The notes beneath the pieces are model-generated. The model worked only from the letters and a program-made list of their open reading frames with translations. It made no database searches and was not told the origin of the DNA. The position numbers and the translations under genes were made by a program. From contig NZ_FNVX01000006.1 in NCBI RefSeq assembly GCF_900104585.1, forward strand, positions 806,001 to 870,000: DNA of 64,000 nucleotides, in the 5' to 3' direction. Positions within the stretch are counted from its first letter, which is position 1. Each line of letters begins with the position of its first letter. This DNA is from Bacteroides ihuae (GTDB taxonomy: Bacteria; Bacteroidota; Bacteroidia; Bacteroidales; Bacteroidaceae). Of this stretch, positions 47,400 through 58,241 are shown in pieces.

Positions 47400-47720
47400 T
47401 TATTCCAGAGAAACAGCTGTGCCGCAGGCAGTAACCATAAGCATACTGCCACTACCACCCACTGTTTCATAATCCAAGTCAACGCCCACCACCGCATTTG
47501 CACCTAAGCGAGCTGCCTGTTCTTCCATTTCTCTAAGCGCTATATCTTTAGCCTCACGAAGAACTTCTTCGTAAGAACCGGAACGCCCGCCTACAATGTC
47601 GCGAATACTAGCAAATATATCACGAAACACATTAGCACCAATAATAGTCTCCCCAGACACAATGCCATAATACTTGGTTATTCGTTTTCCTTCGATAGTT
47701 GGAGTAGTAGATAATAGCAT
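47400..47720 (-). CDS. YbjQ/UPF0145 family protein
   Basis: A 106-residue cytoplasmic protein of the heavy-metal-binding domain family UPF0145 (YbjQ). Typical features are the N-terminal [34 protein letters not shown] start, of which GIVSGETI is the clearest, a central [11 protein letters not shown] and [14 protein letters not shown]. These proteins form pentamers; their role is not established. It follows sufS by 65 bases on the same strand. Confidence 0.92.
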   Translation of the reverse strand: MLLSTTPTIEGKRITKYYGIVSGETIIGANVFRDIFASIRDIVGGRSGSYEEVLREAKDIALREMEEQAARLGANAVVGVDLDYETVGGSGSMLMVTACGTAVSLE

Positions 47721-47785
47721 AATTACTTTCTGTTTTATAGTTTATGTTCTATTAGACGCAACAAGTATGCACTTAGTTGCAACTG

Positions 47786-49000
47786 CTAAAACATTTTTCT
47801 TACTCTTTCTATTCCGTCAATCAATGAATCGATTTCCTCCTTCGTGTTATAAAGCCCAAAAGAAGCACGAACAGTACCTTCTATGCCCAATCGTCGCATC
47901 AACGGCTCTGCACAATGATGTCCTGTACGCACAGCAATCCCTAAACGATCGAGCAAAGTGCCCATATCAAAATGGTGGATATTGCCAACCAAAAAAGAAA
48001 TAACACTGCTTTTGTGCTCTGCCTCTCCAAAGATACGCATACCCTCTATTTCTTTAAGGCGTTGCATCGCATAGGCTGTAAGTTCTTGATCGTGCGCAAC
48101 AATCTGATCCATACCAATAGCAGAAACATAATTCAGAGCCTTTGCTAAACCCGTAGTTCCAATGTAATCGGGCGTGCCAGCCTCAAATTTAAAAGGCAAC
48201 TCATTAAAAGTTGTCTTCTCAAAACTCACACTCTGAATCATCTCACCCCCACCTTGATAAGGTGGCAATTTGTCAAGCCACTCCTCTTTTCCATAAAGCA
48301 CACCCACGCCTGTAGGACCATATACCTTATGACCGGAAAAAGCAAAGAAATCAGCGTCCAAATCTTGCACATCTATCTGCATGTGAGGCACCGATTGTGC
48401 ACCATCTATAAGTACGGGAACTCCATGAGCATGGGCAGTCTCAATCATCTCCTTTACCGGATTGATCGTACCCAGCACATTAGAGATATGAGCTATGCTT
48501 ACAATCTTCGTACGCTCAGAAAAAAGCTTTTCATATTCATCCAACAACAATTCACCTTGATCAGTCATAGGAATCACTTTTAGGGTAATCCCCTTGCGAG
48601 CAGCCAACAATTGCCAAGGAACAATATTACTATGATGCTCCATCGTAGAAATGATAACTTCATCTCCTTCATTCATAAACTCTTCGCCAAAGCAAAAAGC
48701 AACCAAATTAATGGCTTCCGTAGTACCACGAGTGAAGATAACCTCACTCGTACTATGGGCATTAACAAACTGACGAACTGTTTCACGAGAGCCTTCATGC
48801 AATTCTGTAGCCTGTTGCGATAAAAAATGTACACCACGATGAACATTAGCATTCACAGAATAGTATTCTTCAACAATAGCATCGACCACACAACGAGGCT
48901 TCTGCGTAGTTGCTCCATTATCAAAATAGACTAAAGGCTTTCCGTATATCTCTCTAGAAAGTATAGGGAAATCAGCTCTTATTTTAGTTATATCCATCAT
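47786..49000 (-). CDS. sufS: Cysteine desulfurase SufS
   Basis: PLP enzyme that takes sulfur from cysteine for Fe-S cluster assembly. The 404-residue class II desulfurase has the PLP lysine in FSGHKVYGPTG and the active cysteine at 363 in TGHHCAEPLM. Start at 49000 has a second ATG directly after, so the first residue is uncertain by one. It is the last gene of the suf operon, 12 bases after sufD. No sufE or sufU partner is seen in the window. Confidence 0.96.
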   Translation of the reverse strand: MMDITKIRADFPILSREIYGKPLVYFDNGATTQKPRCVVDAIVEEYYSVNANVHRGVHFLSQQATELHEGSRETVRQFVNAHSTSEVIFTRGTTEAINLVAFCFGEEFMNEGDEVIISTMEHHSNIVPWQLLAARKGITLKVIPMTDQGELLLDEYEKLFSERTKIVSIAHISNVLGTINPVKEMIETAHAHGVPVLIDGAQSVPHMQIDVQDLDADFFAFSGHKVYGPTGVGVLYGKEEWLDKLPPYQGGGEMIQSVSFEKTTFNELPFKFEAGTPDYIGTTGLAKALNYVSAIGMDQIVAHDQELTAYAMQRLKEIEGMRIFGEAEHKSSVISFLVGNIHHFDMGTLLDRLGIAVRTGHHCAEPLMRRLGIEGTVRASFGLYNTKEEIDSLIDGIERVRKMF

Positions 49001-49012
49001 GTCTATTCTTAT

Positions 49013-50356
49013 TTATTTGCAGATAGCGCAACCTTGACATTTATTCAACTCGCCACGGAATCTTTTTTCTACCAACAAATGCAATCGATCTTTCAATGAA
49101 TCCAGACGGATGGTATCTATCACTTCATTAACGAAAGCAAACATCAGCAACAAACGAGCTTCTTTCGCAGAAATACCTCTAGCACGCATATAGAACAACG
49201 CATTTTCATCTAACTGACCGATTGTTGCTCCATGACTACACTTGACGTCATCAGCATAAATCTCTAGTTGAGGCTGAGTGTACATACGCGCATCACGAGT
49301 CACACAAAGATTACGGTTCGTTTGTTGTGCATTCGTGTGTTGTGCTCCCGGACGAACGAGTACAATTCCTGCAAAAGCTCCCACTGCATGATCATCAAGC
49401 ACATATTTAAAGAGTTCCTTGCTTTCGCAATCGGGTACGGCATGGTCAATAAACGTATGATTGTCCACATGCTGATTCTTATCTGCTATCGCCATCCCAT
49501 AAAGGTGGGTTTCAGCACCGGGACCAGCCAAAGTGACCTCAGTTGTATTACGTGTAATGCCGTTATGAAGAGTCATATTGTTCAAGAGAAGATGGCTACT
49601 TGCCTCTTGTTTAGCATATATATTACTAAGGCGAACAGTGCTTGTATGTGTTTCTTCAAGTTCATACATATCAAACACGGTATTTTCACCTGCATAAATC
49701 TCCACTACCTGCGTAGCAAGAAAGTTCACATGATCCATCGCATGGTCACAGATCAACAATCGTGCCTGAGCACCTTCTTCAAGAATAATCAATATACGCC
49801 GGTTCATCATGAAATTGACGTCTCCACGCAAGATATTCACTAGTTGAATAGGTTTCTCTACCACTACATTCTTAGGAACATAAAAGACTACACCATCTTG
49901 AACAAAAGTTGTATTGAAGGCTGTTACGCCATCTTTTGATGTATCGGCCAACTTACCATAATACTTTTCTATTAGTTCAGGACGTTGTTCTGCTACATCT
50001 TTTAAACTCCCAAAAATTACTCCTTCTGGCAAATTAGATTTGGGCAAATCTTTCTTGTAGAAAGAATCATTCACCACAAAAAACAAGGATGTACTCATAT
50101 TGGGCACATCACATTTAAACACTTCATAAGGATCTACAGGTATAGGTAGACGATTCAAGTTCAGTCCGTAATCAGGAACAAAACATTTGCTAACGTCGGT
50201 ATATCTATAATTTTCCTGCTTCCGTGTAGGAAAGCCCAGCCGTTTAAAATCGGCAAACGCTCCTGCTCTGGCAGAGTTTAGTATCTCTGAGCTATGAGTG
50301 CAAATCATTGCTTCACACTGTGCATAGAGATCTATATATTGCTGTTCTACGCTCAT
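49013..50356 (-). CDS. sufD: Fe-S assembly scaffold protein SufD
   Basis: Partner of SufB and SufC in the SufBCD scaffold. A beta-helical core with ILEEGAQARLLICDH and the C-terminal GELNKCQGCAICK tail; HGATIGQLDENALFYMRARGIS is the SufB/D family signature region. The ATG at 50356 is chosen: it lies two bases after the sufC stop and gives MSVEQQYIDL, whereas the longer frame to 50386 would overlap sufC by 28 bases. The resulting length is 447 residues. Confidence 0.93.
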   Translation of the reverse strand: MSVEQQYIDLYAQCEAMICTHSSEILNSARAGAFADFKRLGFPTRKQENYRYTDVSKCFVPDYGLNLNRLPIPVDPYEVFKCDVPNMSTSLFFVVNDSFYKKDLPKSNLPEGVIFGSLKDVAEQRPELIEKYYGKLADTSKDGVTAFNTTFVQDGVVFYVPKNVVVEKPIQLVNILRGDVNFMMNRRILIILEEGAQARLLICDHAMDHVNFLATQVVEIYAGENTVFDMYELEETHTSTVRLSNIYAKQEASSHLLLNNMTLHNGITRNTTEVTLAGPGAETHLYGMAIADKNQHVDNHTFIDHAVPDCESKELFKYVLDDHAVGAFAGIVLVRPGAQHTNAQQTNRNLCVTRDARMYTQPQLEIYADDVKCSHGATIGQLDENALFYMRARGISAKEARLLLMFAFVNEVIDTIRLDSLKDRLHLLVEKRFRGELNKCQGCAICK

Positions 50357-50358
50357 AA

Positions 50359-51111
50359 TTATTCTCCTATCTCTTTCTTGATCCAATCGTAACCCTTTTC
50401 CTCGAGTTCTAGAGCCAATTCCGGACCCGCAGTCTTAACAATACGGCCATCATAAAGAACATGTACAACATCTGGTTTAATATAATCCAACAGTCGCTGA
50501 TAGTGGGTAATCACAATACAACTATTATCGGGAGATTTCAATTTGTTCACTCCCTCAGCTACAATGCGTAAAGCATCAATATCCAGACCTGAATCTGTTT
50601 CGTCAAGAATACTCAATTTAGGTTCGAGCATAGCCATCTGAAATATCTCGTTACGTTTCTTCTCACCACCACTAAAACCTTCATTCACACTGCGGTTGGC
50701 CAATTTATTGTCGAGCTCCACAACTGCACGCTTTTCACGCATCAGTTTAAGGAATTCACTCGCAGTAATGGATGGAAGCCCTCTATATTTTCTCTGCTCA
50801 TTGACAGCAGCACGCATAAAATTGACCATACTAACACCCGGAATCTCTACCGGATATTGAAAAGAAAGGAAGATCCCCTCGTGACTACGATCTTCGGCAC
50901 TAAGTTCCAACAGATCTTTGCCACAAAAAGTAACGCTGCCTTTAGTAACTTCAAAGACAGGATTACCTACCAATACGCTGCTCAAAGTACTTTTACCTGA
51001 ACCATTAGGTCCCATAATAGCATGTATCTCTCCAGGCTTTACAGAAAGATTGATACCCCTCAATATTTCTTTGCCGTTGATAGCGGCATGCAAATCTTTT
51101 ATTTCTAACAT
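50359..51111 (-). CDS. sufC: Fe-S assembly ATPase SufC
   Basis: ABC-type ATPase that drives conformational change of SufBCD in the cytoplasm. The 250-residue product has Walker A GPNGSGKS at 34-41, a [10 protein letters not shown] signature motif and Walker [13 protein letters not shown], whose Thr-Asp-Ser context is specific to SufC. There are no membrane segments. It lies between sufB and sufD with gaps of 37 and 2 bases. Confidence 0.98.
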   Translation of the reverse strand: MLEIKDLHAAINGKEILRGINLSVKPGEIHAIMGPNGSGKSTLSSVLVGNPVFEVTKGSVTFCGKDLLELSAEDRSHEGIFLSFQYPVEIPGVSMVNFMRAAVNEQRKYRGLPSITASEFLKLMREKRAVVELDNKLANRSVNEGFSGGEKKRNEIFQMAMLEPKLSILDETDSGLDIDALRIVAEGVNKLKSPDNSCIVITHYQRLLDYIKPDVVHVLYDGRIVKTAGPELALELEEKGYDWIKKEIGE

Positions 51112-51148
51112 CTATATACGATTTAACTTATTACTATTTAACATTAAA

Positions 51149-52603
51149 TTAACCTACGCTCCCTTCCAGAGAAATGGACAATAGTTTCTGTGCTTCAACA
51201 GCAAACTCCATGGGAAGTTTATTCAAAACTTCTTTAGCATAACCATTCACAATCAAACCAATAGCATCTTCGGTCGAAATGCCGCGCTGATTGCAATAAA
51301 AGATTTGATCTTCATTGATTTTACTTGTTGTTGCTTCATGCTCTACGACAGCCGTTTCGTTACGTATATCCATATAAGGGAAAGTATGTGCACCACACTT
51401 ATCTCCCAGTAGCAAAGAATCACATTGACTATAGTTACGACTTCCTTCAGCCTTTTCGGCTACACGTACCAAACCACGATAAGAATTCTCACTTTTGCCC
51501 GCAGAAATACCTTTGCTCACAATGGTGCTACGCGTATTACGGCCAAGATGAATCATCTTTGTACCAGTATCGGCTTGTTGGTAATGATTGGTTACTGCCA
51601 CACTGTAAAATTCAGCAGTAGAATTATCCCCTGTAAGAATACACGATGGATACTTCCATGTAATAGCACTTCCGGTTTCCACTTGAGTCCACGAGAGTTT
51701 ACTACCTACACCTTTACAATTTCCTCGCTTGGTAACGAAGTTATAAACGCCTCCTTTACCCTGAGCATCACCTGGATACCAGTTTTGAACGGTACTATAT
51801 TTCACTTCAGCTCTATCATGCACTATTATTTCAACGATAGCAGCATGCAACTGATTTTCATCACGCATTGGAGCTGTGCAGCCTTCTAGATATGATACGT
51901 ATGAATCATCATCGGCCACAATAAGTGTTCTTTCAAACTGACCTGTATTGATCGCATTTATCCTAAAGTAAGTAGAAAGTTCCATTGGACAACGTACTCC
52001 TTTTGGTATATATACAAAAGAGCCATCCGAAAAAACAGCGGAATTGAGCGCCGCAAAAAAATTATCGCGATAGCCCACTACTGAGCCCATATATTTTTTC
52101 ACTAAATCAGGATGTTCTCGTACCGCTTCACTAAATGAGCAAAAAATAATACCCTTTTCCATCAGACTTTCTTTAAAAGTAGTCTTAACGGAAACTGAGT
52201 CCATCACCGCATCAACAGCCATTCCACTTAAAATCATCTGTTCTTCCAGAGAAATGCCTAATTTATTGAATGTCTTGATCAATTCAGGATCTACTTCATC
52301 CAAACTCTTAGGTCCTTCCTTTTTCTTAGTAGGGTCGGCATAATAAGATATTGCTTGATAATCAATATCAGGTATGCGTAAGTGAGCCCATGTGGGCATT
52401 TCCAACGTAAGCCAATGACGGTAAGCTTTTAATCTAAATTCGAGCAGCCATTCAGGTTCGTCTTTCTTGGATGAGATAAGACGAACAATATCTTCATTAA
52501 GTCCCTTCTCAATAACGTCTGTATCCACATCCGTCGTGAAGCCATACTTATACTTCTCTTGAGTAAGCTCTTTTACATATTTGTTAGGTTCTTCTTGTTG
52601 CAT
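51149..52603 (-). CDS. sufB: Fe-S assembly scaffold protein SufB
   Basis: Main scaffold subunit on which the Fe-S cluster is built. Family features: [10 protein letters not shown] near the N-terminus, [31 protein letters not shown] and the C-terminal [18 protein letters not shown] at 52603 is chosen, giving 484 residues; a frame that extends to 52669 would run back into cvpA, which ends at 52608. The spacing of four bases to cvpA suggests joint transcription. Confidence 0.97.
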   Translation of the reverse strand: MQQEEPNKYVKELTQEKYKYGFTTDVDTDVIEKGLNEDIVRLISSKKDEPEWLLEFRLKAYRHWLTLEMPTWAHLRIPDIDYQAISYYADPTKKKEGPKSLDEVDPELIKTFNKLGISLEEQMILSGMAVDAVMDSVSVKTTFKESLMEKGIIFCSFSEAVREHPDLVKKYMGSVVGYRDNFFAALNSAVFSDGSFVYIPKGVRCPMELSTYFRINAINTGQFERTLIVADDDSYVSYLEGCTAPMRDENQLHAAIVEIIVHDRAEVKYSTVQNWYPGDAQGKGGVYNFVTKRGNCKGVGSKLSWTQVETGSAITWKYPSCILTGDNSTAEFYSVAVTNHYQQADTGTKMIHLGRNTRSTIVSKGISAGKSENSYRGLVRVAEKAEGSRNYSQCDSLLLGDKCGAHTFPYMDIRNETAVVEHEATTSKINEDQIFYCNQRGISTEDAIGLIVNGYAKEVLNKLPMEFAVEAQKLLSISLEGSVG

Positions 52604-52607
52604 AGTT

Positions 52608-53111
52608 CTATTTGAAAATATATTGTTGCGAAACTTTTTTTGCTGTGGGGAAAAAGATCCCCGCAACATCCCTCATGGGATAATATAACACTGATTTAGT
52701 CTTCTTTGTTTGGCTTATCATGTGATTCCCTGTATCAACAAACTCAATTATACCTACAAGGAGAGTTATAATAAGCAAATATTTTAAGGCGCCCAATCCC
52801 GCTCCCAATAATTGGTTAAGCCAACCGAGCGACATAGTCTCTATCGTTCTGGTTATTAATGCAGCAGCTATTCCAAATAATAAAGGAACAACAATCCATA
52901 TTGCAAAAAAAGCTATAATCTGAGCCAACGTCATGGATTCAGTTAATGTTGGGCAAATCTTCTCTGCCAACGAAGCATATAAGGCTTTTGCGGCCAGTAA
53001 ACCGGCAACAAGCCCTAGTATGAAAGCCAATTGTTTCACAAACCCTTTCATGAAGCCCAGAAACGCTCCAAGAGCTATCGCTATAAGAATTATGCTATCT
53101 ATTATTGTCAT
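52608..53111 (-). CDS. CvpA family membrane protein
   Basis: A 167-residue protein with four hydrophobic segments, the first including [20 protein letters not shown], a typical CvpA start. CvpA proteins were linked to colicin V production and affect envelope properties; the exact role is unknown. The ATG at 53111 is chosen because a longer frame (to 53159) would start inside the terminator hairpin at 53150-53223. It heads the suf genes. Confidence 0.85.
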   Translation of the reverse strand: MTIIDSIILIAIALGAFLGFMKGFVKQLAFILGLVAGLLAAKALYASLAEKICPTLTESMTLAQIIAFFAIWIVVPLLFGIAAALITRTIETMSLGWLNQLLGAGLGALKYLLIITLLVGIIEFVDTGNHMISQTKKTKSVLYYPMRDVAGIFFPTAKKVSQQYIFK

Positions 53112-53149
53112 CACATATATTTTACTCTTACAAAAAAATCCATAAAAAA

Positions 53150-53223
53150 AATGTGCCAATATGCTCCTTGAAGTGAACCAACAAAAGATACAACTTCATT
53201 GGCGTTCAGCATATTGGCACATT
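53150..53223 (-). terminator. Long hairpin and T tract after infB
   Basis: A 16-bp perfect stem (arms 53150-53165 and 53208-53223) with a six-bp inner helix (TGAAGT/ACTTCA). On the - strand it is followed by a run of T. It ends 21 bases after the infB stop and separates infB from cvpA-suf. Confidence 0.85.
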
Positions 53224-53244
53224 AGCACATTCGTGCTGTTGCAT

Positions 53245-56200
53245 TTATAATGTTTGCTTCACTTCTATTTCGTCGTATGTTTCGATGAAATCACCAATTC
53301 TCAAATCATTGAAATTCACCAAGCTAATACCGCACTCATAATTCACGGCAACTTCTTTCACATCATCTTTAAAGCGTTTCAGTGCATTAATGCCTCCAGA
53401 ATAGATTACAATACCATCTCTTACAAGACGAGCCTTGTCAGAGCGTTTAGCTTTTCCTTCTTTCACCATAGCACCAGCTACAGTACCCACTTTAGTTATG
53501 TGGAAGACTTCACGAACTTCAATAGAAGCAGTAACAACTTCTTTCACCACTGGAGCAAGCATACCCTCCATAGCAGCCTTGACTTCTTCTATAGCATCAT
53601 AAATAATAGAGTACATTCGAACATCAACTCCTTCTTGTTCAGCGAATTTGCGAGCTGAAGCAGAAGGACGGACCTGGAAGCCGATGATGATTGCATCTGA
53701 AGCAGCAGCCAACGTTACATCAGATTCTGATATCTGTCCTACTGCCTTGTGAATAACATTCACTTGTATTTGTTCTGTAGAAAGCTTAATCAACGAATCG
53801 CTTAATGCTTCAATAGATCCATCCACATCACCCTTCACAATAATATTAAGCTCCTTAAAGTTACCAAGAGCAATACGACGTCCAAGCTCATCAAGCGTAA
53901 GTATCTTCTGAGTACGTAATCCCTGCTCACGTTGCAATTGCTCACGTTTATTTGCTATTTCACGAGCTTCTTGCTCCGTTTCAATAACATGGAAAGTGTC
54001 ACCAGCAGTAGGTGCACCATTTAGTCCCAAAATTAATACCGGCTCAGAAGGTCCAGCTTCTTTAATACGCTGATTACGTTCGTTAAACATAGCCTTTACA
54101 CGCCCAAAATTCGTTCCGGCCAAAACTATGTCTCCCATTTTCAACGTACCATTAGAGACTAAAACTGTTGCCACGTAGCCTCGACCTTTATCCAAGGTAG
54201 ATTCAATGACGGATCCCATTCCACGGCGATTAGGATTTGCTTTCAAATCAAGCATCTCAGCTTCGAGCAAAACCTTTTCCATCAGTTCTTTAACACCCAG
54301 ACCTTGCTTTGCTGAAATATCCTGTGACTGGTATTTACCTCCCCATTCTTCTACAAGGAAGTTCATTCCAGCTAATTCTTCTTTAATTCTATCAGGATTA
54401 GCCCCTGACTTATCTATTTTATTAATTGCAAATACAATGGGCACTCCAGCAGCCATAGCATGGTTAATCGCTTCTTTGGTCTGAGGCATCACATTGTCGT
54501 CAGCCGCAACAATAATAATAGCTATATCTGTTACTTTAGCTCCACGAGCACGCATAGCAGTAAAAGCTTCATGTCCAGGAGTATCAAGGAAAGTGATTCT
54601 ACGTCCATCTTCCTGCTTCACATTATATGCACCAATATGCTGGGTGATTCCACCAGCTTCACCAGCAATAACATTTGCCTTACGGATATAGTCAAGCAGC
54701 GAAGTTTTACCATGGTCAACGTGTCCCATTACTGTAACAATTGGTGCACGATGTTCTAATTCTTCAAGAGCATCTTCTTCCTCAACTATAGCCTGTGAAA
54801 CCTCTGCACTTACATACTCTGTTTTATAGCCAAATTCTTCAGCCACAAGGTTAATCGTTTCAGCATCCAAACGTTGATTAATAGATACCATCATACCGAT
54901 ACTCATACACGTTCCGATAACTTGATTGACAGAAATATCCATCATATTAGCAAGTTCATTGGCTGTCACAAATTCAGTCAACTTAATTACACGGCTTTCA
55001 GCCATTTCTTGATCGTCAAGTTCCTGTTGCCTATTGAAGGCAGTCTCGCGCTTCTCTTTACGATATTTTGATGTCTTATTCTTACCCTTAGTTGTCAAAC
55101 GAGCCAAAGTTTCCTTTATCTGCTTAGCGACATCCTCTTCTTTTACTTCCTGTTTAATTACAGGTTTTTTAAAGCGGTCTTTACTATGTATGCTAGGTCT
55201 ATTTTTATTCGCTTGCCCCTGAGTAGTTCCATTTTGATGTTGACTAGGAGCTTTCACCGTTTTCTCGCTATTGGGTACAGGACGTGCAAAGTTAGATGTT
55301 ACATTATTAATATCAACCTTTTCCTTATTAATACGATTACGTTTCTTCTTAGCAGCAGCATCAGAACTTTCTTTTGGCACAATTTTGATCGGCTTAGGCT
55401 CTTCTTTACGAATTTCTTTGATGATAGCCTCTTTCATCTGTTTTTTCTGATCCTGTCTAACTTTGTCTTTATCCTCGCGTTCTCTGCGTTTTTCTTCTTT
55501 AGACTTCTTTTTGGGACGGGTAGTCTGATTCAATGCAGCAAGATCTATTTGACCAATGACATTAATTTTTGACACAAACTCTGTAGGTCTAATTTTGAAA
55601 ACATCATCATCACCACTAGGCAAAGATAACTCAGGATCGGGAGTTGCTTCCATTTTTTCTTCTAGCTTTTCTTCTATGACCGACATTGGAACTTCCTCTG
55701 GTTTTTCTTCAATAACGGGAGAAACCTCTTTCATTATTTCAGGCGCAACCGAAACCAATGTCTTATCCGATTCTACTGTTTTAGCCGAATCTATATCTAT
55801 TATTGGAACAACAGGCTTTACTGTTTCTTCCACTATTTGTAGTACTGGAGCATTTACTTGCCCAGGTTCAACCACAGGTTGCTTTTCCACTTCTGGCTGC
55901 TTATCAATTTTTCTTCTGCGCAGATTGTCCAGATCTATCTTTCCGACAGGTTTAAACTTTGGACGAACGTCTTCAGGGACGACAATTTTAATAACATCAT
56001 CCACTTTGGGCTTTTCTGGTTCATCACTTTCATAACCATCGATAGTAACCGCAATTTTCGTACGGTCTTTATTCTGACGTTCTTGAATGAAACGTTCAGA
56101 CTCTATCCTCAAGTTTTTATCTGTGCTGAACGCTTTCACGAGCATAGCATATTGTTCCTCAGTAATTTTCGCATTAGGACTCGCCTCAATAGAGTACCCT

Positions 56201-56277
56201 TTCTTTTGCAAGAATTCAACAACTGTCGTGATTCCCACATTCAAATCTCTTGTAACTTTGCTTAACCTTATCGTCAT
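53245..56277 (-). CDS. infB: Translation initiation factor IF-2
   Basis: GTPase that brings initiator tRNA to the 30S subunit. The 1010-residue product has an N-terminal IF2_N domain ([20 protein letters not shown]), a long low-complexity Lys/Glu/Pro-rich region (about 80-430), a second IF2_N domain, the G domain with GHVDHGKTS near 515 and NKIDKSG, and C-terminal domains ending in [14 protein letters not shown]. The long charged linker is usual for Bacteroidota. It follows nusA by 43 bases. Confidence 0.98.
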   Translation of the reverse strand: MTIRLSKVTRDLNVGITTVVEFLQKKGYSIEASPNAKITEEQYAMLVKAFSTDKNLRIESERFIQERQNKDRTKIAVTIDGYESDEPEKPKVDDVIKIVVPEDVRPKFKPVGKIDLDNLRRRKIDKQPEVEKQPVVEPGQVNAPVLQIVEETVKPVVPIIDIDSAKTVESDKTLVSVAPEIMKEVSPVIEEKPEEVPMSVIEEKLEEKMEATPDPELSLPSGDDDVFKIRPTEFVSKINVIGQIDLAALNQTTRPKKKSKEEKRREREDKDKVRQDQKKQMKEAIIKEIRKEEPKPIKIVPKESSDAAAKKKRNRINKEKVDINNVTSNFARPVPNSEKTVKAPSQHQNGTTQGQANKNRPSIHSKDRFKKPVIKQEVKEEDVAKQIKETLARLTTKGKNKTSKYRKEKRETAFNRQQELDDQEMAESRVIKLTEFVTANELANMMDISVNQVIGTCMSIGMMVSINQRLDAETINLVAEEFGYKTEYVSAEVSQAIVEEEDALEELEHRAPIVTVMGHVDHGKTSLLDYIRKANVIAGEAGGITQHIGAYNVKQEDGRRITFLDTPGHEAFTAMRARGAKVTDIAIIIVAADDNVMPQTKEAINHAMAAGVPIVFAINKIDKSGANPDRIKEELAGMNFLVEEWGGKYQSQDISAKQGLGVKELMEKVLLEAEMLDLKANPNRRGMGSVIESTLDKGRGYVATVLVSNGTLKMGDIVLAGTNFGRVKAMFNERNQRIKEAGPSEPVLILGLNGAPTAGDTFHVIETEQEAREIANKREQLQREQGLRTQKILTLDELGRRIALGNFKELNIIVKGDVDGSIEALSDSLIKLSTEQIQVNVIHKAVGQISESDVTLAAASDAIIIGFQVRPSASARKFAEQEGVDVRMYSIIYDAIEEVKAAMEGMLAPVVKEVVTASIEVREVFHITKVGTVAGAMVKEGKAKRSDKARLVRDGIVIYSGGINALKRFKDDVKEVAVNYECGISLVNFNDLRIGDFIETYDEIEVKQTL

Positions 56278-56320
56278 AGTTTAAATTAAATGAAGAATGA
56301 AGTGACCTAGCTATTAAATA

Positions 56321-57580
56321 TTAATTTTCTTCAAACTCCGATTTCAAAATACGCAACACCTCGTCCACTGTTTCTTCTTCCAGATCCGTTTTTTCAATCA
56401 ACATCTCACGAGGAGCACTTAATACGGCCTTTGCTGTATCAATGCCTATGCTCTTAATAGCATCAATGACCCATCCATCAATTTCATCACTGAATTCATC
56501 CAGATAGATATCTTCATCCTGCGCGGCTTCATCCAACTCACGGAATACATCTATAGTGTACTCGGTCAACATACTGGCCAGTTTGATATTCAAACCACCT
56601 TTTCCAATAGCTAGCGAAACCTCTTCCGGTTTAAGGAAGACTTCCGCTCTACGTTCTTCCTCGTTCAATCTGATGGAAGAAACCTTTGCTGGGCTGAGAG
56701 AACGTTGAATGAACAATGAAAGATTTGAAGTGTAATTGATCACGTCAATATTTTCATTTCGCAATTCACGTACAATACCATGTATACGGCTGCCCTTTAC
56801 TCCTACACAAGCTCCCACGGGATCAATTCTGTCATCATAAGATTCCACAGCGATCTTCGCACGTTCACCTGGTATGCGAGCTATTTTTTTAATTGTAATC
56901 AGCCCATCATTTATTTCAGGCACTTCCATCTCAAACAATCGTTGAAGAAATACTGGAGATGTACGTGAAAGAATTATTTTAGGGTTATTGTTTTTATTAT
57001 CTACACGAGCTACAACAGCACGTGCCGTCTCTCCCTTACGATAAAAGTCACTAGGTATTTGCTCTGTTTTAGGCAACAGCAGCTCATTCCCTTCGTCATC
57101 AAGCAGCAGAATCTCTTTCTTCCAAATCTGATAGACTTCCGCATTAATAATAGTGCCTACTTGATCTATATACTTATTGTAAAGGCTATCTTTCTCAAGC
57201 TCAAGAATTTTAGAGGCCAATGTCTGGCGAAGATTCAAGATAGCACGACGACCGAATTTGGCAAAAATGACTTCGTCTGTCACCTCTTCACCAACTTCAA
57301 ACGAAGCATCTATTTTCTGAGCCTCCGTCAATGGAATCTGCATATTCGGATTCGTCAAATCTTCGTCTGCTACAACTTCACGATTACGCCATATTTCAAA
57401 ATCTCCTTTATCGGGATTTACAATAACATCGTAATTTTCGTCTGTGCCAAACATTTTCGCAAGTACACTACGGAAAGACTCTTCGAGCACACTTACCATA
57501 GTTGTTCTATCAATATTTTTGAGCTCTTTAAACTCGGAAAATGTATCAATCAAGCTGATTGTTTCCTCTTTCTTGGCCAT
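56321..57580 (-). CDS. nusA: Transcription factor NusA
   Basis: Binds RNA polymerase and affects pausing, termination and antitermination. The 419-residue product has the N-terminal polymerase-binding domain, an S1 domain (KGETARAVVARVDN) and two KH domains (GACVGVKGSRIHGI and VSLAIGKGGLNIKLAS). The acidic C-terminal repeats of E. coli NusA are not present; only a short helical tail remains. It lies two bases after rimP. Confidence 0.97.
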   Translation of the reverse strand: MAKKEETISLIDTFSEFKELKNIDRTTMVSVLEESFRSVLAKMFGTDENYDVIVNPDKGDFEIWRNREVVADEDLTNPNMQIPLTEAQKIDASFEVGEEVTDEVIFAKFGRRAILNLRQTLASKILELEKDSLYNKYIDQVGTIINAEVYQIWKKEILLLDDEGNELLLPKTEQIPSDFYRKGETARAVVARVDNKNNNPKIILSRTSPVFLQRLFEMEVPEINDGLITIKKIARIPGERAKIAVESYDDRIDPVGACVGVKGSRIHGIVRELRNENIDVINYTSNLSLFIQRSLSPAKVSSIRLNEEERRAEVFLKPEEVSLAIGKGGLNIKLASMLTEYTIDVFRELDEAAQDEDIYLDEFSDEIDGWVIDAIKSIGIDTAKAVLSAPREMLIEKTDLEEETVDEVLRILKSEFEEN

Positions 57581-57582
57581 AA

Positions 57583-58050
57583 TTATTTAAAACTAATTAA
57601 GTATTTAGTGTATTTTATCTCAGGATAAGTGAAAGTTTCATCCTCTTCTTGCAGTTTTGGACGTTTGCTTCCTTCAGTTTTCATTTTTTTTCGCACTCCA
57701 ACCACAAACCTTTCTTCATCGGCCTCTTTGAGAACTCCCGTCAACTTACGCCCATCTTTAGTTAGCACTTCCACATCACTTCCAATATGAATATGATATT
57801 GCTGAAGCACTTTAAAGGGTTGCCCTATACCAGCAGATCCCACTTCCAGTTCATAATCAGCTTCTTCACGATTAAGTTTAGATTCTATAAATCGGCTTAG
57901 CTCTACACAGTCCTCAATCCAAACTCCTTCCGCATGATCTATCTCAACGACAATTTTGTCATCTGAAGTAACAGTTACTTCTACAAGAAAGTACTCTTTT
58001 TCTTCAAGCCATTCTTCAACAATTTGGCAAACAATGCTTTTTTCTATCAT
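57583..58050 (-). CDS. rimP: Ribosome maturation factor RimP
   Basis: Needed for 30S subunit maturation. The 155-residue product has the N-terminal alpha/beta domain with VEIDHAEGVWIEDCVELSRFI and LEVGSAGIGQPF (the SPG-type family motif is modified to SAG), then an SH3-like domain. It is the first gene of the rimP-nusA-infB operon, with a good promoter upstream at 58117-58147. Confidence 0.93.
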   Translation of the reverse strand: MIEKSIVCQIVEEWLEEKEYFLVEVTVTSDDKIVVEIDHAEGVWIEDCVELSRFIESKLNREEADYELEVGSAGIGQPFKVLQQYHIHIGSDVEVLTKDGRKLTGVLKEADEERFVVGVRKKMKTEGSKRPKLQEEDETFTYPEIKYTKYLISFK

Positions 58051-58116
58051 GAACTAGTTATATAAATACAAAAAAAGGAGCCAAATCGCCCCTCCACCTC
58101 TCATCCGTTTTCGGCG

Positions 58117-58147
58117 CAAAGATACAAATAATCTATTCGACTACAAA
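58117..58147 (-). promoter_or_regulatory. Predicted promoter of the rimP-nusA-infB operon
   Basis: On the - strand: TTTG (58144-58147), 19-base spacer, TATCTTTG (58117-58124). This is a full match to the Bacteroides consensus. It lies about 67 bases ahead of rimP. Confidence 0.85.
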
Positions 58148-58177
58148 ATATTAGCGAAAAAAATCAAGAGATTTATG

Positions 58178-58208
58178 CTTGAATACTATAGATTAATACG
58201 TATTTTTG
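58178..58208 (+). promoter_or_regulatory. Predicted speA promoter
   Basis: CTTG (58178-58181), 19-base spacer, TATTTTTG (58201-58208), about 33 bases ahead of the speA start. It is divergent from the rimP promoter. Confidence 0.75.
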
Positions 58209-58241
58209 CCACATTATTTATAAATAACGACTGAAAAAGAA

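Noticed and set aside
52604..52669. Longer N-terminus for sufB
   Set aside because: It overlaps cvpA in another frame and has no similarity to SufB starts.
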